Positions 47,646 through 56,169 of a stretch of 64,000 nt of DNA are shown piece by piece. The notes under the pieces were generated by a model, which ran no database searches, was not told the DNA's origin, and saw only the letters and a program-made list of their open reading frames with translations. The DNA comes from Anaerolineae bacterium (GTDB lineage: Bacteria; Chloroflexota; Anaerolineae; Aggregatilineales; Phototrophicaceae). The DNA lies in NCBI GenBank assembly GCA_022820125.1, contig JAJEGA010000125.1:1-64000 (forward strand), read 5' to 3'. Within the stretch, counting starts at the first letter, position 1; every line of letters starts with the position of its first letter. The translations under genes and the position numbers were made by a program.

Positions 47646-48418
47646 TCTGAAACCGGGACGAGTTGATCGCCGTCGTAGCGGAATCGGTTTATTGGCGCAT
47701 CGACCCAATAGCCGTCTTCAAATCGAACGAGTCCATTGATTCCAAGATATTCGGTCGCGCTTATTGATTTGCCCTCCGCCAATGCCGCAAGCGCCAAGCC
47801 CGCGATGTCATAGGTTAGTGTCGCAAGCAAGTTAGGCGGCGGCGCATACAGCGCGCTCTTGAGGTATCGCTCGCTGAATGCCGCGCCTGGCAGTGAGCCG
47901 CTGCTTTCGAAACTCAAACTCGCAGGGTCGTCAGAGAGAATGCGCGTTTGCGCCAGCATCTGGAGGTCGCCGCTCTGGCGCTCCGTTGCCAGGTCTGGGT
48001 TGGCGGCGTAGAGACTGTTTTCATCCGCGCGGTCGTAGCCCCAATTGCCGACCAAAATCAGCGCTTTGTCATTTGCCAATTGCGCCGACCTGTGGGTGGC
48101 GGCTGGACCAAGCGCGATGATCGCCGCGACCGCCGGATCCAAATTAAGCGCCTTGATGCGAGCGATGGCCGATGCCAGCGTGCCGCCATCATCAACAGCC
48201 AGCAACTGCGCCTTCGTTGGCTCGGCATCGCTAAAAGCCAGCTGAACCGCATAAAGCGCGTTGTAGCCGATCTCGCGATACTGCCCTTCGAAAGGCGCGA
48301 GCAAGGCGACTTTCGCCGGCAATTCAGGAGTAACCGCGCCACAGGCTGCCAGCGCCAGCGCCAACAGCAGGAGCATGACTATGCGGATGAATTCGAGCGG
48401 GGGGCGGTCAGCACGCAT
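47642..48418 (-). CDS. Lipoprotein with periplasmic-binding-protein type 1 fold
   Basis: The 258-residue protein has a lipoprotein signal ending in ALALAACG, where the cysteine would be lipidated. The body (KVALLAPFEGQYREIGYNAL, then YAVQLAFSD, LLAVDDGGTLASAIARIKAL, AAIIALGPAATHRS, ALILVGNW) follows the Leu/Ile/Val-binding-protein type. It is shorter than transport binding proteins (about 350-400) and no permease genes are near, so it may sense rather than transport. The start overlaps the end of mltG by 11 bases. Confidence 0.75.
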   Translation of the reverse strand: MRADRPPLEFIRIVMLLLLALALAACGAVTPELPAKVALLAPFEGQYREIGYNALYAVQLAFSDAEPTKAQLLAVDDGGTLASAIARIKALNLDPAVAAIIALGPAATHRSAQLANDKALILVGNWGYDRADENSLYAANPDLATERQSGDLQMLAQTRILSDDPASLSFESSGSLPGAAFSERYLKSALYAPPPNLLATLTYDIAGLALAALAEGKSISATEYLGINGLVRFEDGYWVDAPINRFRYDGDQLVPVSD

Positions 48419-49529
48419 TGGCGAGGTGCTCTTCAAAGGTGATGGCGAAATTGTGGTAATGCGAGTTATCGCAGGCGGCGCGAAAGTAGTAAAAGCCCGA
48501 TTCAGCCGGGTGAACCGCAGCCCGAATCGCCGAAAGGCTGGGGCTGGCGATCGGCCCCGGCGGGATGCCGGCCTGTAGATAGGTGTTGTAGGCGGATTGA
48601 ACATCGTAGTAATCGGCGCGGGTGATCTGGGGCCACCAGCGGCCGCGCGCCCCTTGAATGCCGTACTGCACCGTAGGGTCGGCTTCCAGCTTCATGCCTA
48701 TATCCAGCCGATTGCGGTACACGCTCGCGATCATCGGGTGCTCGTCGCGCCAGACCGCTTCCCGCTCGATGATGGACGCCAGGCTGACGGCTTGATGCAG
48801 CGTGAGATTCTGCGCCAGCGCTTCGTCGCGGGTGGCATTGCCGACGCGATCTTGAAAGGTGCGCAGCAGCATGTCCCGCAAGCCCGCCGGCGAGATGCCC
48901 GGCGGCAGTTGATAGGTATCGGGGAACATAAAACCTTCCAGCGACGCGCCGGGCGGGATGCCGGCCCAGGCGGCGAATTCCGCCGGGATGGGCGCGCCTT
49001 CATCAACCAGCGGCAGAAAATCGGCGCCGCTGAAGCCAAAGAGGCTGTTGCGGTCGATATGCTCCGCCAGCTCTTCAATGCGCGCCCCTTCCAACGTGCG
49101 GAAGAGGATGAAGCTCTTGCTGGAGTCGGTCAGGATTTCGGCGATTTGCTTGATGGATTGCGTCTGATTCAGGAAGTAGACCCCCGCTTCAAAGCGCCGG
49201 GTATAACCTTCCAAGCGCGCGTAATCCAAAAACAAGCTTGTGTCTCGAATAAGACTGGCGTCGGCCAGCGCTTGGGCAATCGCGCCCGCGGCCGTTCCAG
49301 AGGGGATGCTAAATCGTATTGGGCTGGCGTCGGCGCTGAAAGGCGCGCTGAGTTCTGAACTGCGATTGCTCAGCTGCAGGCGCAGAATGGCGGCTCGCGC
49401 CGCGGCAAAAACCTGACCGTCAGACGCGAGCAAAGCGGCGGCCAGCAATCCAATAGCGAGAATCGCCAGCAGTATGCCCAGGAAGAAGCATCCTCGCGCC
49501 GCGCGTCGCAATAGCTTGCCTTCGCCCAT
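48408..49529 (-). CDS. mltG: Endolytic murein transglycosylase
   Basis: The 373-residue protein has an N-terminal membrane helix (about residues 15-34), a LysM-like region (RFSIPSGTAAGAIAQALADA) and the YceG catalytic domain. The catalytic glutamate is in LASIIEREAVW, followed by MIASVYRNRLDIGMKLEADP, VQYGI and YNTYLQAGIPPGPIASPS. MltG cuts nascent glycan strands and sets their length. The lipoprotein gene follows with an overlap. Confidence 0.92.
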   Translation of the reverse strand: MGEGKLLRRAARGCFFLGILLAILAIGLLAAALLASDGQVFAAARAAILRLQLSNRSSELSAPFSADASPIRFSIPSGTAAGAIAQALADASLIRDTSLFLDYARLEGYTRRFEAGVYFLNQTQSIKQIAEILTDSSKSFILFRTLEGARIEELAEHIDRNSLFGFSGADFLPLVDEGAPIPAEFAAWAGIPPGASLEGFMFPDTYQLPPGISPAGLRDMLLRTFQDRVGNATRDEALAQNLTLHQAVSLASIIEREAVWRDEHPMIASVYRNRLDIGMKLEADPTVQYGIQGARGRWWPQITRADYYDVQSAYNTYLQAGIPPGPIASPSLSAIRAAVHPAESGFYYFRAACDNSHYHNFAITFEEHLANAC

Positions 49530-49585
49530 AACTTCTAGGTGCAGCCATCATCGTACGCAGGCCAGCGTTTGCGGTCAAGCGCAAC

Positions 49586-50860
49586 TCAGTCTTCCGCGCT
49601 GGCGATGGCAGTCGCTGTCGCACTCATGTCCGCTTGCGAATTGTTGATGGCGATGTCTTCAAAGGATCGCAAGACGGTTACCCAAGTGCGCCCCGGCTTC
49701 AACATAATCGGCGTTTCGTCGCCATAGATCAAGGAGAGCGCCCCGCCGCGATTGTGGTGCAAACGGCGCCAATTGCCGCGGTAGAGTTTTCCTTCGCGCA
49801 TGACCAAAGCCGGCCCCTGGCCCCAAAGCGCAACTTCAGAAGATTCGTTAAGGGCGCCGGGCTCAAAAAGATCGGGGCGCCGCTTGTGAAGGACCTGCAG
49901 CATGACCAGATTGTCCGCCCATAACTGGGTGTTGTCGGCGGCGTCTAAATGCGGCAAGCCGTCGCTGTATCGCAGGTAACGCCCGCTGTCTTCGTCATAC
50001 TGCCAGCGGGTGTCCGTGCGGTCGTACCAGTTCATGTAGATATCGTTGATGTCTCTGCCACCGTCATCGGGCTTTAGGTCGAAGGCGAATCCGGCGGCGC
50101 GAAAACCGATATTGACATCACGCTGGCTGGCGGTTTGCCACATTTGCCGGGTATCGCCGAAGAGCGTGTGCTCGTACCCACGATCGATCACGCTTTGGTC
50201 GCGGCAGAAGCCGGCGCTTTCGCAGTTGTCGCCCAAAGAAGGCGAGAGCAGCAAGTAGCGATTGAGGCGCGCTTTGTAGATATCGCGCACCGGTCCGCTG
50301 GTGCCGGAATAAGCGAGCAATGCCGCGTACATCGTGAGCAGTTCCATATCGACCAGGCGCGCACTGCGCACGGAACCGACCTTTTCGGGCGCATTGCTGC
50401 GGAAGATCGCTGCGAAACGCGTGACGCCGCCTTCCGATTCCATCTCGAATACGAGATCGGCTTGATTGATCGCGTGTTGCGGCCGCACTTTGGGCGGCCA
50501 ATTGGATACCTTGACGATGAGATTGCGCCGCGCCCGCGCCTCTTCGTTTGGATAAGGCAAGCCCGTCAACGGATTGACGCCGCTTGGGTAGCTTATTGGC
50601 CCCACCGCTTCCGAGCGCTGCGGGGCGTAAAAATCGGACACCGCCGTTTGAATCAGTCGCGGCGCTTTCAACGCATTGTCCGCTGTAGCCGCGGCGGTTG
50701 GGATCGGCGTCGAAGTAGCTGTCGGGCGCGGCGTTGAGGTGGCGGCAGATGCCTTGGGCTCGCTTTGCGCGAGGTTGATGAGCGTCCAGATCGCCAAGCC
50801 GGCCGCCAGGATGCAGACGCGCGCCAAAGTCGATAATCTCATCCGGCCTAAAACTGCCAA
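49586..50860 (-). CDS. DUF3048 (YerB-like) exported protein
   Basis: The 424-residue protein has an N-terminal signal or anchor (STLARVCILAAGLAIWTLIN), a Thr/Pro-rich stretch and then DUF3048: GVNPLTGLPYPNEEARARRN, NWPPKVRPQHAINQADLVFE, RFAAIFRSNAPEKVGSVRSA, ARLVDMELLTMYAALLAYSG. The function of this family is unknown, although it occurs widely in monoderm bacteria. A TTG at 50860 has GGGAG eight bases upstream and is preferred over the ATG at 50842. Confidence 0.78.
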   Translation of the reverse strand: MAVLGRMRLSTLARVCILAAGLAIWTLINLAQSEPKASAATSTPRPTATSTPIPTAAATADNALKAPRLIQTAVSDFYAPQRSEAVGPISYPSGVNPLTGLPYPNEEARARRNLIVKVSNWPPKVRPQHAINQADLVFEMESEGGVTRFAAIFRSNAPEKVGSVRSARLVDMELLTMYAALLAYSGTSGPVRDIYKARLNRYLLLSPSLGDNCESAGFCRDQSVIDRGYEHTLFGDTRQMWQTASQRDVNIGFRAAGFAFDLKPDDGGRDINDIYMNWYDRTDTRWQYDEDSGRYLRYSDGLPHLDAADNTQLWADNLVMLQVLHKRRPDLFEPGALNESSEVALWGQGPALVMREGKLYRGNWRRLHHNRGGALSLIYGDETPIMLKPGRTWVTVLRSFEDIAINNSQADMSATATAIASAED

Positions 50861-50890
50861 TGCTCACTCTCCCGTAGTCAAGCCGCCAAT

Positions 50891-50918
50891 AGTATAGGCA
50901 TGTGCCGCTGACTTCCAA
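50891..50918 (-). promoter_or_regulatory. Promoter of the DUF3048 gene
   Basis: On the minus strand, TTGGAA (50913-50918) is followed after 16 bases by TATACT (50891-50896), 30 bases before the TTG start. It overlaps the divergent promoter at 50908-50935. Confidence 0.5.
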
Positions 50919-50935
50919 TACGTAGTCAGTATAAT
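50908..50935 (+). promoter_or_regulatory. Promoter of the PIG-L deacetylase gene
   Basis: CTGACT (50908-50913) and a consensus TATAAT (50930-50935) are 16 bases apart, 41 bases before the ATG at 50977. Its -35 overlaps the -35 of the opposite promoter, so the two genes could compete for polymerase. Confidence 0.5.
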
Positions 50936-50976
50936 AGGAGAATCGTAAGTTAGCCCGTGGGCAAGTCGGATATTCG

Positions 50977-51840
50977 ATGGTGAGCCGCCGTCTGCTGATC
51001 AGTTACGCGCATCCGGATGATGAGAGCTTTGGATTGGGCGCCGCCATTCCCAAATGGATTGATGATGGCGTCGAGGTGTTTTTGATTTGCGCGACCAATG
51101 GCGATGTCGGCCACGTGCCGGAAGCGCTGCGCGGCCGGTTCGCATCAGTCGCCGAATTGCGCTTGAGCGAATTGGCTTGCGCGCGGCAGTATCTGAAGTT
51201 CAAAGACGTCTTCATGCTGGGATATCGCGACAGCGGCATGACAGGCAGCGAGACGGCGAGCCATCCCGATTGTTTGGCTTTCCGCTGGCGGCATCATCCG
51301 GCGCAGGTTACCGAGCGCGTGGCGGAGGTGATGCGCCAGGCGCAGCCCCAGGTTGTGATCACCTTTAATCGCTACGGTGGCTATGGGCATCCCGATCATA
51401 TTGCGATTCAACGGGCGACCTCGCGCGCCTTCGAGCGGCTGCGCGCGGAAGCTGCGCGTGACGATGCTTACGCGCCCCAGCGACTCTACTACGCTGCCTA
51501 TCCCAGAATATCGCTGCGGATGCGCATTTGGCGAGCGCGGCTGAAAGGGCAAGACCCCCGCCGGATGGGCATCAACCAGGATGTAGATACGCTGAAGTCG
51601 CTCAGCCATATTGAGCCGGTTCATGCTCGCGTGCCAATTGCGCCCTATCTCGATATCTGGGAAAAAGCGAGCCGCTGCCACGCCAGCCAAGGGGGCGGGC
51701 GCATAACAAGGACATCGCGCTTGCTGCGGCGCCTGCTCTACCGCAAGCAAGGCTTCACACGTGTTTATCCGCCGCCAAATCACGATAAGGCGGACGAAGA
51801 CGACTTGTTCGCCAGCGTCGTTCTGAATGAGAGAGGATGA
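50977..51840 (+). CDS. PIG-L/LmbE-family zinc deacetylase
   Basis: The 287-residue protein has the zinc-binding AHPDDE motif at residues 11-16 (His12, Asp15) and the second zinc segment YGGYGHPDHIAIQRA. These deacetylate N-acetylglucosamine groups on small molecules or glycolipids (for example mycothiol and bacillithiol precursors). The substrate here is unknown: no thiol-synthesis gene is close. The gene ends convergently with tgt. Confidence 0.85.
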   Translation: MVSRRLLISYAHPDDESFGLGAAIPKWIDDGVEVFLICATNGDVGHVPEALRGRFASVAELRLSELACARQYLKFKDVFMLGYRDSGMTGSETASHPDCLAFRWRHHPAQVTERVAEVMRQAQPQVVITFNRYGGYGHPDHIAIQRATSRAFERLRAEAARDDAYAPQRLYYAAYPRISLRMRIWRARLKGQDPRRMGINQDVDTLKSLSHIEPVHARVPIAPYLDIWEKASRCHASQGGGRITRTSRLLRRLLYRKQGFTRVYPPPNHDKADEDDLFASVVLNERG

Positions 51841-51876
51841 CTGGCGGGCAAGAGCGTGATACAAGCCAGCCGTCGC

Positions 51877-52995
51877 TTACTTCGCGCTTAGTACGGGCGC
51901 CCGATAGCGCGCCAGGAATTGCGCCGCATACGCTTTCAATTTGCCGTCGATTATCGCGCGGCGCATATTCTCCACATGGCGCGTGAGAAAGTCAATGTTA
52001 TGCAGGCTTAGCAAATAATGCGCCAGCAGTTCTTTTGCCACCACGAGATGCCGCAGGTAGGCGCGCGAAAACTGGCTGGCGTAGTTGTCTAAGCGCGCAT
52101 CCAGCGACGCTTCGTCTTGCTTGAAGCGAGCGTTGCGCAGGTTGATGCGACCGTGATGCGTGAAGGCGGCGCCATGGCGAGCAAGCCGCGTCGGTATGAC
52201 GCAGTCAAAGATGTCTACGCCGCGCATGACGCCTTCGACCAGATCATCGGGCTCGCCGACGCCCATCAAATAGCGCGGTCTGTTGCCTGGCAGGCAGGGC
52301 AGCGTTTCATCCAGGGTCGCGTACATTTCCGCTTTGCTTTCGCCGACGGCTAACCCGCCGATGGCGTAGCCTTTGAGATCCATAGCAGAAGCGAAGCGCG
52401 CGGAATCTTGTCTTAGATCGGGGAAGACGCCGCCTTGCACGATGCCAAAAAGGGCTTGCTCGTTATCGTCGGGATGCGCTTCGCGGCATTGCGCCAGCCA
52501 GCGATGCGTGCGCTCAACAGCGGCGGCGACTTGCTCGCGATCGCTTGGCGGCGGGCATTGATCGAAAGCCATGATGATATCGGCGCCAAGATTCTGTTGG
52601 ATTTCCATAGAAGCCTTGGGATCGAGCCGCTTCGCGCTGCCGTCCAGATGACTGCGGAAGGTGACGCCGTCATCGTCGATTCGGTTGATCTGCGCCAGGC
52701 TAAATACCTGAAAGCCGCCCGAATCAGTCAAGACAGGACCGTTCCAGTTCATGAATTGATGCAAGCCGCCCAACTCCCGCACCAGCTGATCGCCGGGCCG
52801 CAAGAACAGGTGATAAGTATTGGCGAGAATAAGATTGACATCAAGCGCCTGCAGGTCTCGCGGGGGCATGGCTTTGACGGCGCCGCTGGTGCCGACGGGC
52901 GCGAATACTGGCGTGGGGATTTCGCCGTGCGGCGTGTGCAAGATGCCGGCGCGCGCCCTGCCATCTGTCGCGACGAGCTCAAAATCGAAAGCCAT
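51877..52995 (-). CDS. tgt: tRNA-guanine transglycosylase lacking zinc-site cysteines
   Basis: The 372-residue protein is a bacterial Tgt. It has LTDSGGFQVFSLAQ with the catalytic-base region, GGLAVGES, and the nucleophile Asp264 in VDIFDCVIPTRLARHG. It exchanges guanine 34 for preQ1 in tRNA, in the pathway finished by QueG (8553-9686). In E. coli Tgt zinc is held by Cys302, Cys304, Cys307 and His333. The gap-free equivalent here reads LDNYAS at 302-307, so all three cysteines are missing, while a His remains in SLHNID. Flanking SRAYLRHL is well kept, so this is not a frameshift. The structural zinc is probably lost. Confidence 0.9.
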   Translation of the reverse strand: MAFDFELVATDGRARAGILHTPHGEIPTPVFAPVGTSGAVKAMPPRDLQALDVNLILANTYHLFLRPGDQLVRELGGLHQFMNWNGPVLTDSGGFQVFSLAQINRIDDDGVTFRSHLDGSAKRLDPKASMEIQQNLGADIIMAFDQCPPPSDREQVAAAVERTHRWLAQCREAHPDDNEQALFGIVQGGVFPDLRQDSARFASAMDLKGYAIGGLAVGESKAEMYATLDETLPCLPGNRPRYLMGVGEPDDLVEGVMRGVDIFDCVIPTRLARHGAAFTHHGRINLRNARFKQDEASLDARLDNYASQFSRAYLRHLVVAKELLAHYLLSLHNIDFLTRHVENMRRAIIDGKLKAYAAQFLARYRAPVLSAK

Positions 52996-53099
52996 GATTT
53001 TCCCCGTTGAGATGGCGCCGCCTGATTTTGTCGGAACGCTGCTTTACGAGCGCGCCGGCGACTGTCGTTCGCGCCCGGCGCCCGCTTGCGATCGCAGGA

Positions 53100-53108
53100 A
53101 TTATAGCA
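53100..53108 (-). promoter_or_regulatory. Extended -10 promoter of tgt
   Basis: On the minus strand the sequence TGCTATAAT is a perfect extended -10. No -35 box is seen. The predicted leader is about 97 bases, GC-rich, and shows no preQ1 riboswitch pattern that I recognise. Confidence 0.5.
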
Positions 53109-53194
53109 CAGCGCCAGTTCATCTTTGCTTTGAAGGCGCTGGCGTCCAAGTCCTGTGAGACCTGTCGGATTTCGGGGCAGTCATTCCACGCTGC

Positions 53195-53203
53195 TGCTAT
53201 ACT
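53195..53203 (+). promoter_or_regulatory. Extended -10 promoter of alr
   Basis: TGCTATACT forms an extended -10 about 83 bases before the alr start. The hexamer 17 bases upstream does not resemble a -35 box. Confidence 0.45.
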
Positions 53204-53286
53204 GCCTTCCTAGAAATTGACGCTGGGAAAGACGAATCGCCTACAGAATAGGCAGGCTGGATTTGGGCCGGGATTCGGCATTGGAT

Positions 53287-54450
53287 ATGGCAGTCGCGCG
53301 CGCGCCAGCCGATGAGCGTCTGGCGGCTGGGCGGGTGCTGGCTTTTCCCAGTCAGGTAGAGATTGATCTTGGCGCCTTGGCTTCTAACGTCCGCTGGATA
53401 AAGTCGCGAGCAGGCGACGCCGCCTTGATGGCGGTGGTCAAAGCCAACGCCTATGGGCACGGCGCTGCGGCGGTTGCTCGCGCGGCGCTGCAAAACGGCG
53501 CTGAAATGCTGGCGGTCGCCAATATGGCGGAGGCGCTTGAGCTGCGCCAAGCGGGCATAGGCGCGCCCGTCCTCGTCTTGAGCTATGTGCCGATTCAAGC
53601 GATACCAACGGCGATTGCGCATGACCTGAGCTTGACGCTATTCGATGAAGATTTTGCCCGGCGGTGCATTGCCGCGACGGACGGGAGCCGCGCCCCGCTC
53701 AAGGTCCACGTCAAGGTCGATACCGGCATGGGGCGGCTCGGAGTAAATCCGCGGGCGACTCTCGCGCTTTGCTGCCAGTTGCGAAATGCGGCCGGCATAA
53801 GGCTGGAGGGCCTGTATACCCATTTTGCCACGGCTGATGATGACCCGAGTTTTATGCGAGTTCAACTGAAGATCTTCAAGCGCGTACTGTCTCAGTTGTG
53901 CAGCGAGGACATCCGCGTCAAGCATATTCACGCCGCTAATTCCGCCGCCCTGCTTAATGCCGGTGAAAGCACTTTTACTGTCGTCAGGCCCGGGGTCTTG
54001 CTTTACGGGCTGGCGCCGATGGCGGGAAGCGGGATCGAGGCGCATCTGAAGCCGGTCATGTCCTGGAAGACGCAGATTGCGCAGGTGAAGACTCTGCCGC
54101 CCGGGTCACCGGTCGGCTATGGCAAAGCCTACCGCACCTGCGGCCATGAGACCCTGGCGGTGGCGCCGGTTGGCTACGCCGATGGCTTGCGCCGGACGCC
54201 CTTCAGCTGGCGCGAGGTCCTGATTCATGGCTTGCGCGCGCCAGTGGTTGGGCGTGTCAGCATGGAGAAAATCACGATTAACGTCAGCCACATCGCAGGT
54301 GTGCAGGCGGGTGATGAGGTGGCGCTGCTGGGGCGGCAGGGCGACGACAGAATCAGCGCGGAAGAAATCGCCGGCTGGATCCACAGCAACAATTATGAGC
54401 TTGTGACCACAGTCGCGCCGCGAGTCCCGCGTTGCTATCTTGAACCCTGA
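53287..54450 (+). CDS. alr: Alanine racemase
   Basis: The 387-residue PLP enzyme interconverts L- and D-alanine for peptidoglycan. The PLP lysine is Lys52 in MAVVKANAYGHG. Other marks are KVDTGMGRLGV, GLYTHFATAD, the HAANSAALL segment, RPGVLLYG, PVGYGKAYRT, VAPVGYADGLRR and VGRVSMEKITINVS. In most racemases the last motif reads GRVCMDQ; here Ser-Met-Glu replaces Cys-Met-Asp. The start is uncertain: the ATG at 53287 gives a normal length, but an in-frame TTG at 53263 is possible. Confidence 0.92.
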   Translation: MAVARAPADERLAAGRVLAFPSQVEIDLGALASNVRWIKSRAGDAALMAVVKANAYGHGAAAVARAALQNGAEMLAVANMAEALELRQAGIGAPVLVLSYVPIQAIPTAIAHDLSLTLFDEDFARRCIAATDGSRAPLKVHVKVDTGMGRLGVNPRATLALCCQLRNAAGIRLEGLYTHFATADDDPSFMRVQLKIFKRVLSQLCSEDIRVKHIHAANSAALLNAGESTFTVVRPGVLLYGLAPMAGSGIEAHLKPVMSWKTQIAQVKTLPPGSPVGYGKAYRTCGHETLAVAPVGYADGLRRTPFSWREVLIHGLRAPVVGRVSMEKITINVSHIAGVQAGDEVALLGRQGDDRISAEEIAGWIHSNNYELVTTVAPRVPRCYLEP

Positions 54451-54463
54451 GATTCAACGCAGT

Positions 54464-55141
54464 CTAAGCCAACAGCTTACGCAATTCGGCGGCAATCCGC
54501 TCCGCCGGCGCGCCAAATTGGAAGCGCATGATCCAGCGTCCGCGGTCATCGAGCAGGTATGAACCGGCGCTGTGATTCACGTTGTAAGCGCCGTTCGCCA
54601 AATCGCCGCTGACTTCAAACGCGAGCCCGAATGGGGCGCCGATCTCCCGCACATCATTTTCGCCGCGGGTCAAGGCAATGATGCCGTCCAGCTCGCGGAA
54701 TTCAAGAAAGCGGCGCAGGACCGCTGGCCTATCCCGCCTTCCATCGACGCTGACAAATACAAATGCCATCTGTTCCGCCAACGCGCCGAGCATAACTTTG
54801 ACCTGCTGAAAATCATTTAAGGTCAGCGGGCAGATGTCGGGGCAGTTGGTGAAGCCAAATGTCAGGAGGGCAAAACGATTGCGCAGCTGGCTGCTGTTGA
54901 AAGGCTCGCCATGCTGATCGGTCAGCGTAAAATCCGGAACCATGACTGGTGGCGCTATGGCGATCGCGCCGTCAAAGTCGGCTTTGCCTTCAACCCTAAA
55001 GGCTTCGCTTTGGATCGGGCCGGCTTGCCGCAGATGCTCCTGTACGTGGTAAAGCGCCAGCGCCGCTATGCCGAGAAGCAAGCCGGCGATCACGCTATAA
55101 AGCAGTCGATGGATAATTGCTGGGTTTCGCTTGCTTTTCAC
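54464..55141 (-). CDS. SCO1/SenC-family copper protein
   Basis: The 225-residue protein has an N-terminal membrane helix (LLYSVIAGLLLGIAALALYH) and a thioredoxin-like SCO domain. The copper ligands are Cys-Pro-Asp-Ile-Cys in FTNCPDICPLTLNDF and the His of NVNHSAGSYLLDD. SCO proteins help build the CuA centre of cytochrome c oxidase. GTG at 55141 has AGGAA nine bases upstream and begins a sensible anchor, so the longer frame to 55303 is not used. Confidence 0.88.
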   Translation of the reverse strand: MKSKRNPAIIHRLLYSVIAGLLLGIAALALYHVQEHLRQAGPIQSEAFRVEGKADFDGAIAIAPPVMVPDFTLTDQHGEPFNSSQLRNRFALLTFGFTNCPDICPLTLNDFQQVKVMLGALAEQMAFVFVSVDGRRDRPAVLRRFLEFRELDGIIALTRGENDVREIGAPFGLAFEVSGDLANGAYNVNHSAGSYLLDDRGRWIMRFQFGAPAERIAAELRKLLA

Positions 55142-55308
55142 TGATGATTCCTGGCGCTCTGCCCGGCGCGGTCGGCAAGCGCATTCTAGCAGCAACGCCA
55201 GCGCGGATGAAGCTGGAGCATGCGCTCTGCCCGATCCGCATTTGAGGCTAGCGCGTTGGAAGTGTATCCATTTCGGTTGAATGTAGAAAACATCATCATT
55301 CAAGCATC

Positions 55309-55376
55309 TGTAGGGGCGAGCCTTGGCTCGCCCACTTGATAATCTCCGGCGGGCGATTCACAGAATCGCCCCTACA
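55309..55376. repeat. Double-hairpin repeat, copy D
   Basis: This 68-bp copy has left arm stem GGGCGAGCC / GGCTCGCCC and right arm stem GGGCGATTC / GAATCGCCC, with the shared ends TGTAGGGGCG and CGCCCCTACA. The two arms use different core sequences but both stay paired. It sits about 84 bases before the gcv promoter. Confidence 0.85.
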
Positions 55377-55459
55377 ATTTTCGCTAAAAGATGATGTCGA
55401 CGCTGAAAGAATATTACGTTTGACGTGAATTTCAACCGACTTCGATACACTACCGCGCG

Positions 55460-55488
55460 TTGCGAATTAGCTTGAAAGCCGATAGAAT
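55460..55488 (+). promoter_or_regulatory. Promoter of the gcv operon
   Basis: TTGCGA (55460-55465) and TAGAAT (55483-55488) are 17 bases apart. Transcription would begin near 55495, a few bases before the glycine aptamer. Confidence 0.65.
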
Positions 55489-55499
55489 GAAACTGTCGC

Positions 55500-55625
55500 A
55501 GGAAGAGAGATTCTGTCGCCGAACAGAACGCCGAAGGGGCAAGCGACAAGTTCGCCAACTTGCGTGAAACTCTCAGGCAAAAGGACTCTTGGGGCGAGGA
55601 CCTCTGAAGGTCAGGCAGACCGACA
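55500..55625 (+). ncRNA. Glycine riboswitch (single aptamer)
   Basis: The glycine aptamer core is directly readable: GCCGAAGGGGCAAG at 55530-55543 and GAAACTCTCAGGCAAAAGGA at 55566-55585. Stem P1 pairs AAGAG (55503-55507) with CTCTT (55586-55590). A second full aptamer is absent. Instead a short hairpin (GACCT / AGGTC, 55599-55612) follows, as in singlet glycine riboswitches with a reduced ghost aptamer. An intrinsic terminator comes next, and gcvH starts 60 bases after the aptamer region, so glycine should switch the cleavage genes on. Confidence 0.9.
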
Positions 55626-55664
55626 GGGCGCATACTCGGCATGAGCTGCGCCCTTTTTCTTTGT
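55626..55664 (+). terminator. Riboswitch-controlled intrinsic terminator
   Basis: GGGCGCA (55626-55632) pairs with TGCGCCC (55647-55653), with an inner CTC / GAG extension, followed directly by TTTTTCTTT. Its position between the aptamer and gcvH suggests that glycine binding prevents its formation. Confidence 0.8.
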
Positions 55665-55685
55665 TTATGCTTGAGGAGAAAAACG

Positions 55686-56078
55686 ATGGGCGATTGGAAA
55701 ACACCGGCGAATCTCAAATATGCGGAGACGGACGAGTGGTTCGCCGCGGATGGCGCTGTGGTGACGATTGGCATCACCGATTATGCGCAGGATCAACTGA
55801 ACGACATCGTCTACGTCGAGTTCAGAGATGCGGGCGAAGAGCTTGACGCTGGCGATTCATTTGGCGAAGTGGAATCGGTCAAGGCGGCTTCCGAGTTATA
55901 CAGTGCGGTCGCCGGCGAGATTATCGAAGTCAATTCAGCGCTGGAAGACGCGCCCGAGACGGTGAATGCCGATCCCTTCGGCGCCGGTTGGATGGTCAAG
56001 GTCAGGACGAGCGACCTGGCCCCGCTTGGCGGATTGATGGACGCGGCCGCTTATGACGCCTACTGCGACAGTCGTTAA
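55686..56078 (+). CDS. gcvH: Glycine cleavage system H protein
   Basis: The 130-residue lipoyl carrier shuttles the aminomethyl group of glycine between P and T proteins. The lipoylated lysine is Lys66 in GEVESVKAASELYSAVAGE. Other conserved parts are KYAETDEWF, GITDYAQDQLNDIVYVE and GAGWMVKV. GGAG lies 10 bases before the ATG. It is the first gene of the riboswitch-controlled operon. No gcvT is present in the window, so the T protein must be encoded elsewhere. Confidence 0.95.
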   Translation: MGDWKTPANLKYAETDEWFAADGAVVTIGITDYAQDQLNDIVYVEFRDAGEELDAGDSFGEVESVKAASELYSAVAGEIIEVNSALEDAPETVNADPFGAGWMVKVRTSDLAPLGGLMDAAAYDAYCDSR

Positions 56079-56169
56079 ATGACGCCCGTTGTGGCTTGCA
56101 CTGCGGGCGAGGAATTACGCGGCGTCTTGATCGCTAGCGCCGGAAATAGGCAAGAGAGGCAGATCACAC

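Noticed and set aside
52996-53099. preQ1 riboswitch in the tgt leader
   Set aside because: The long leader lacks the A-rich tail and pseudoknot features of known preQ1 classes.
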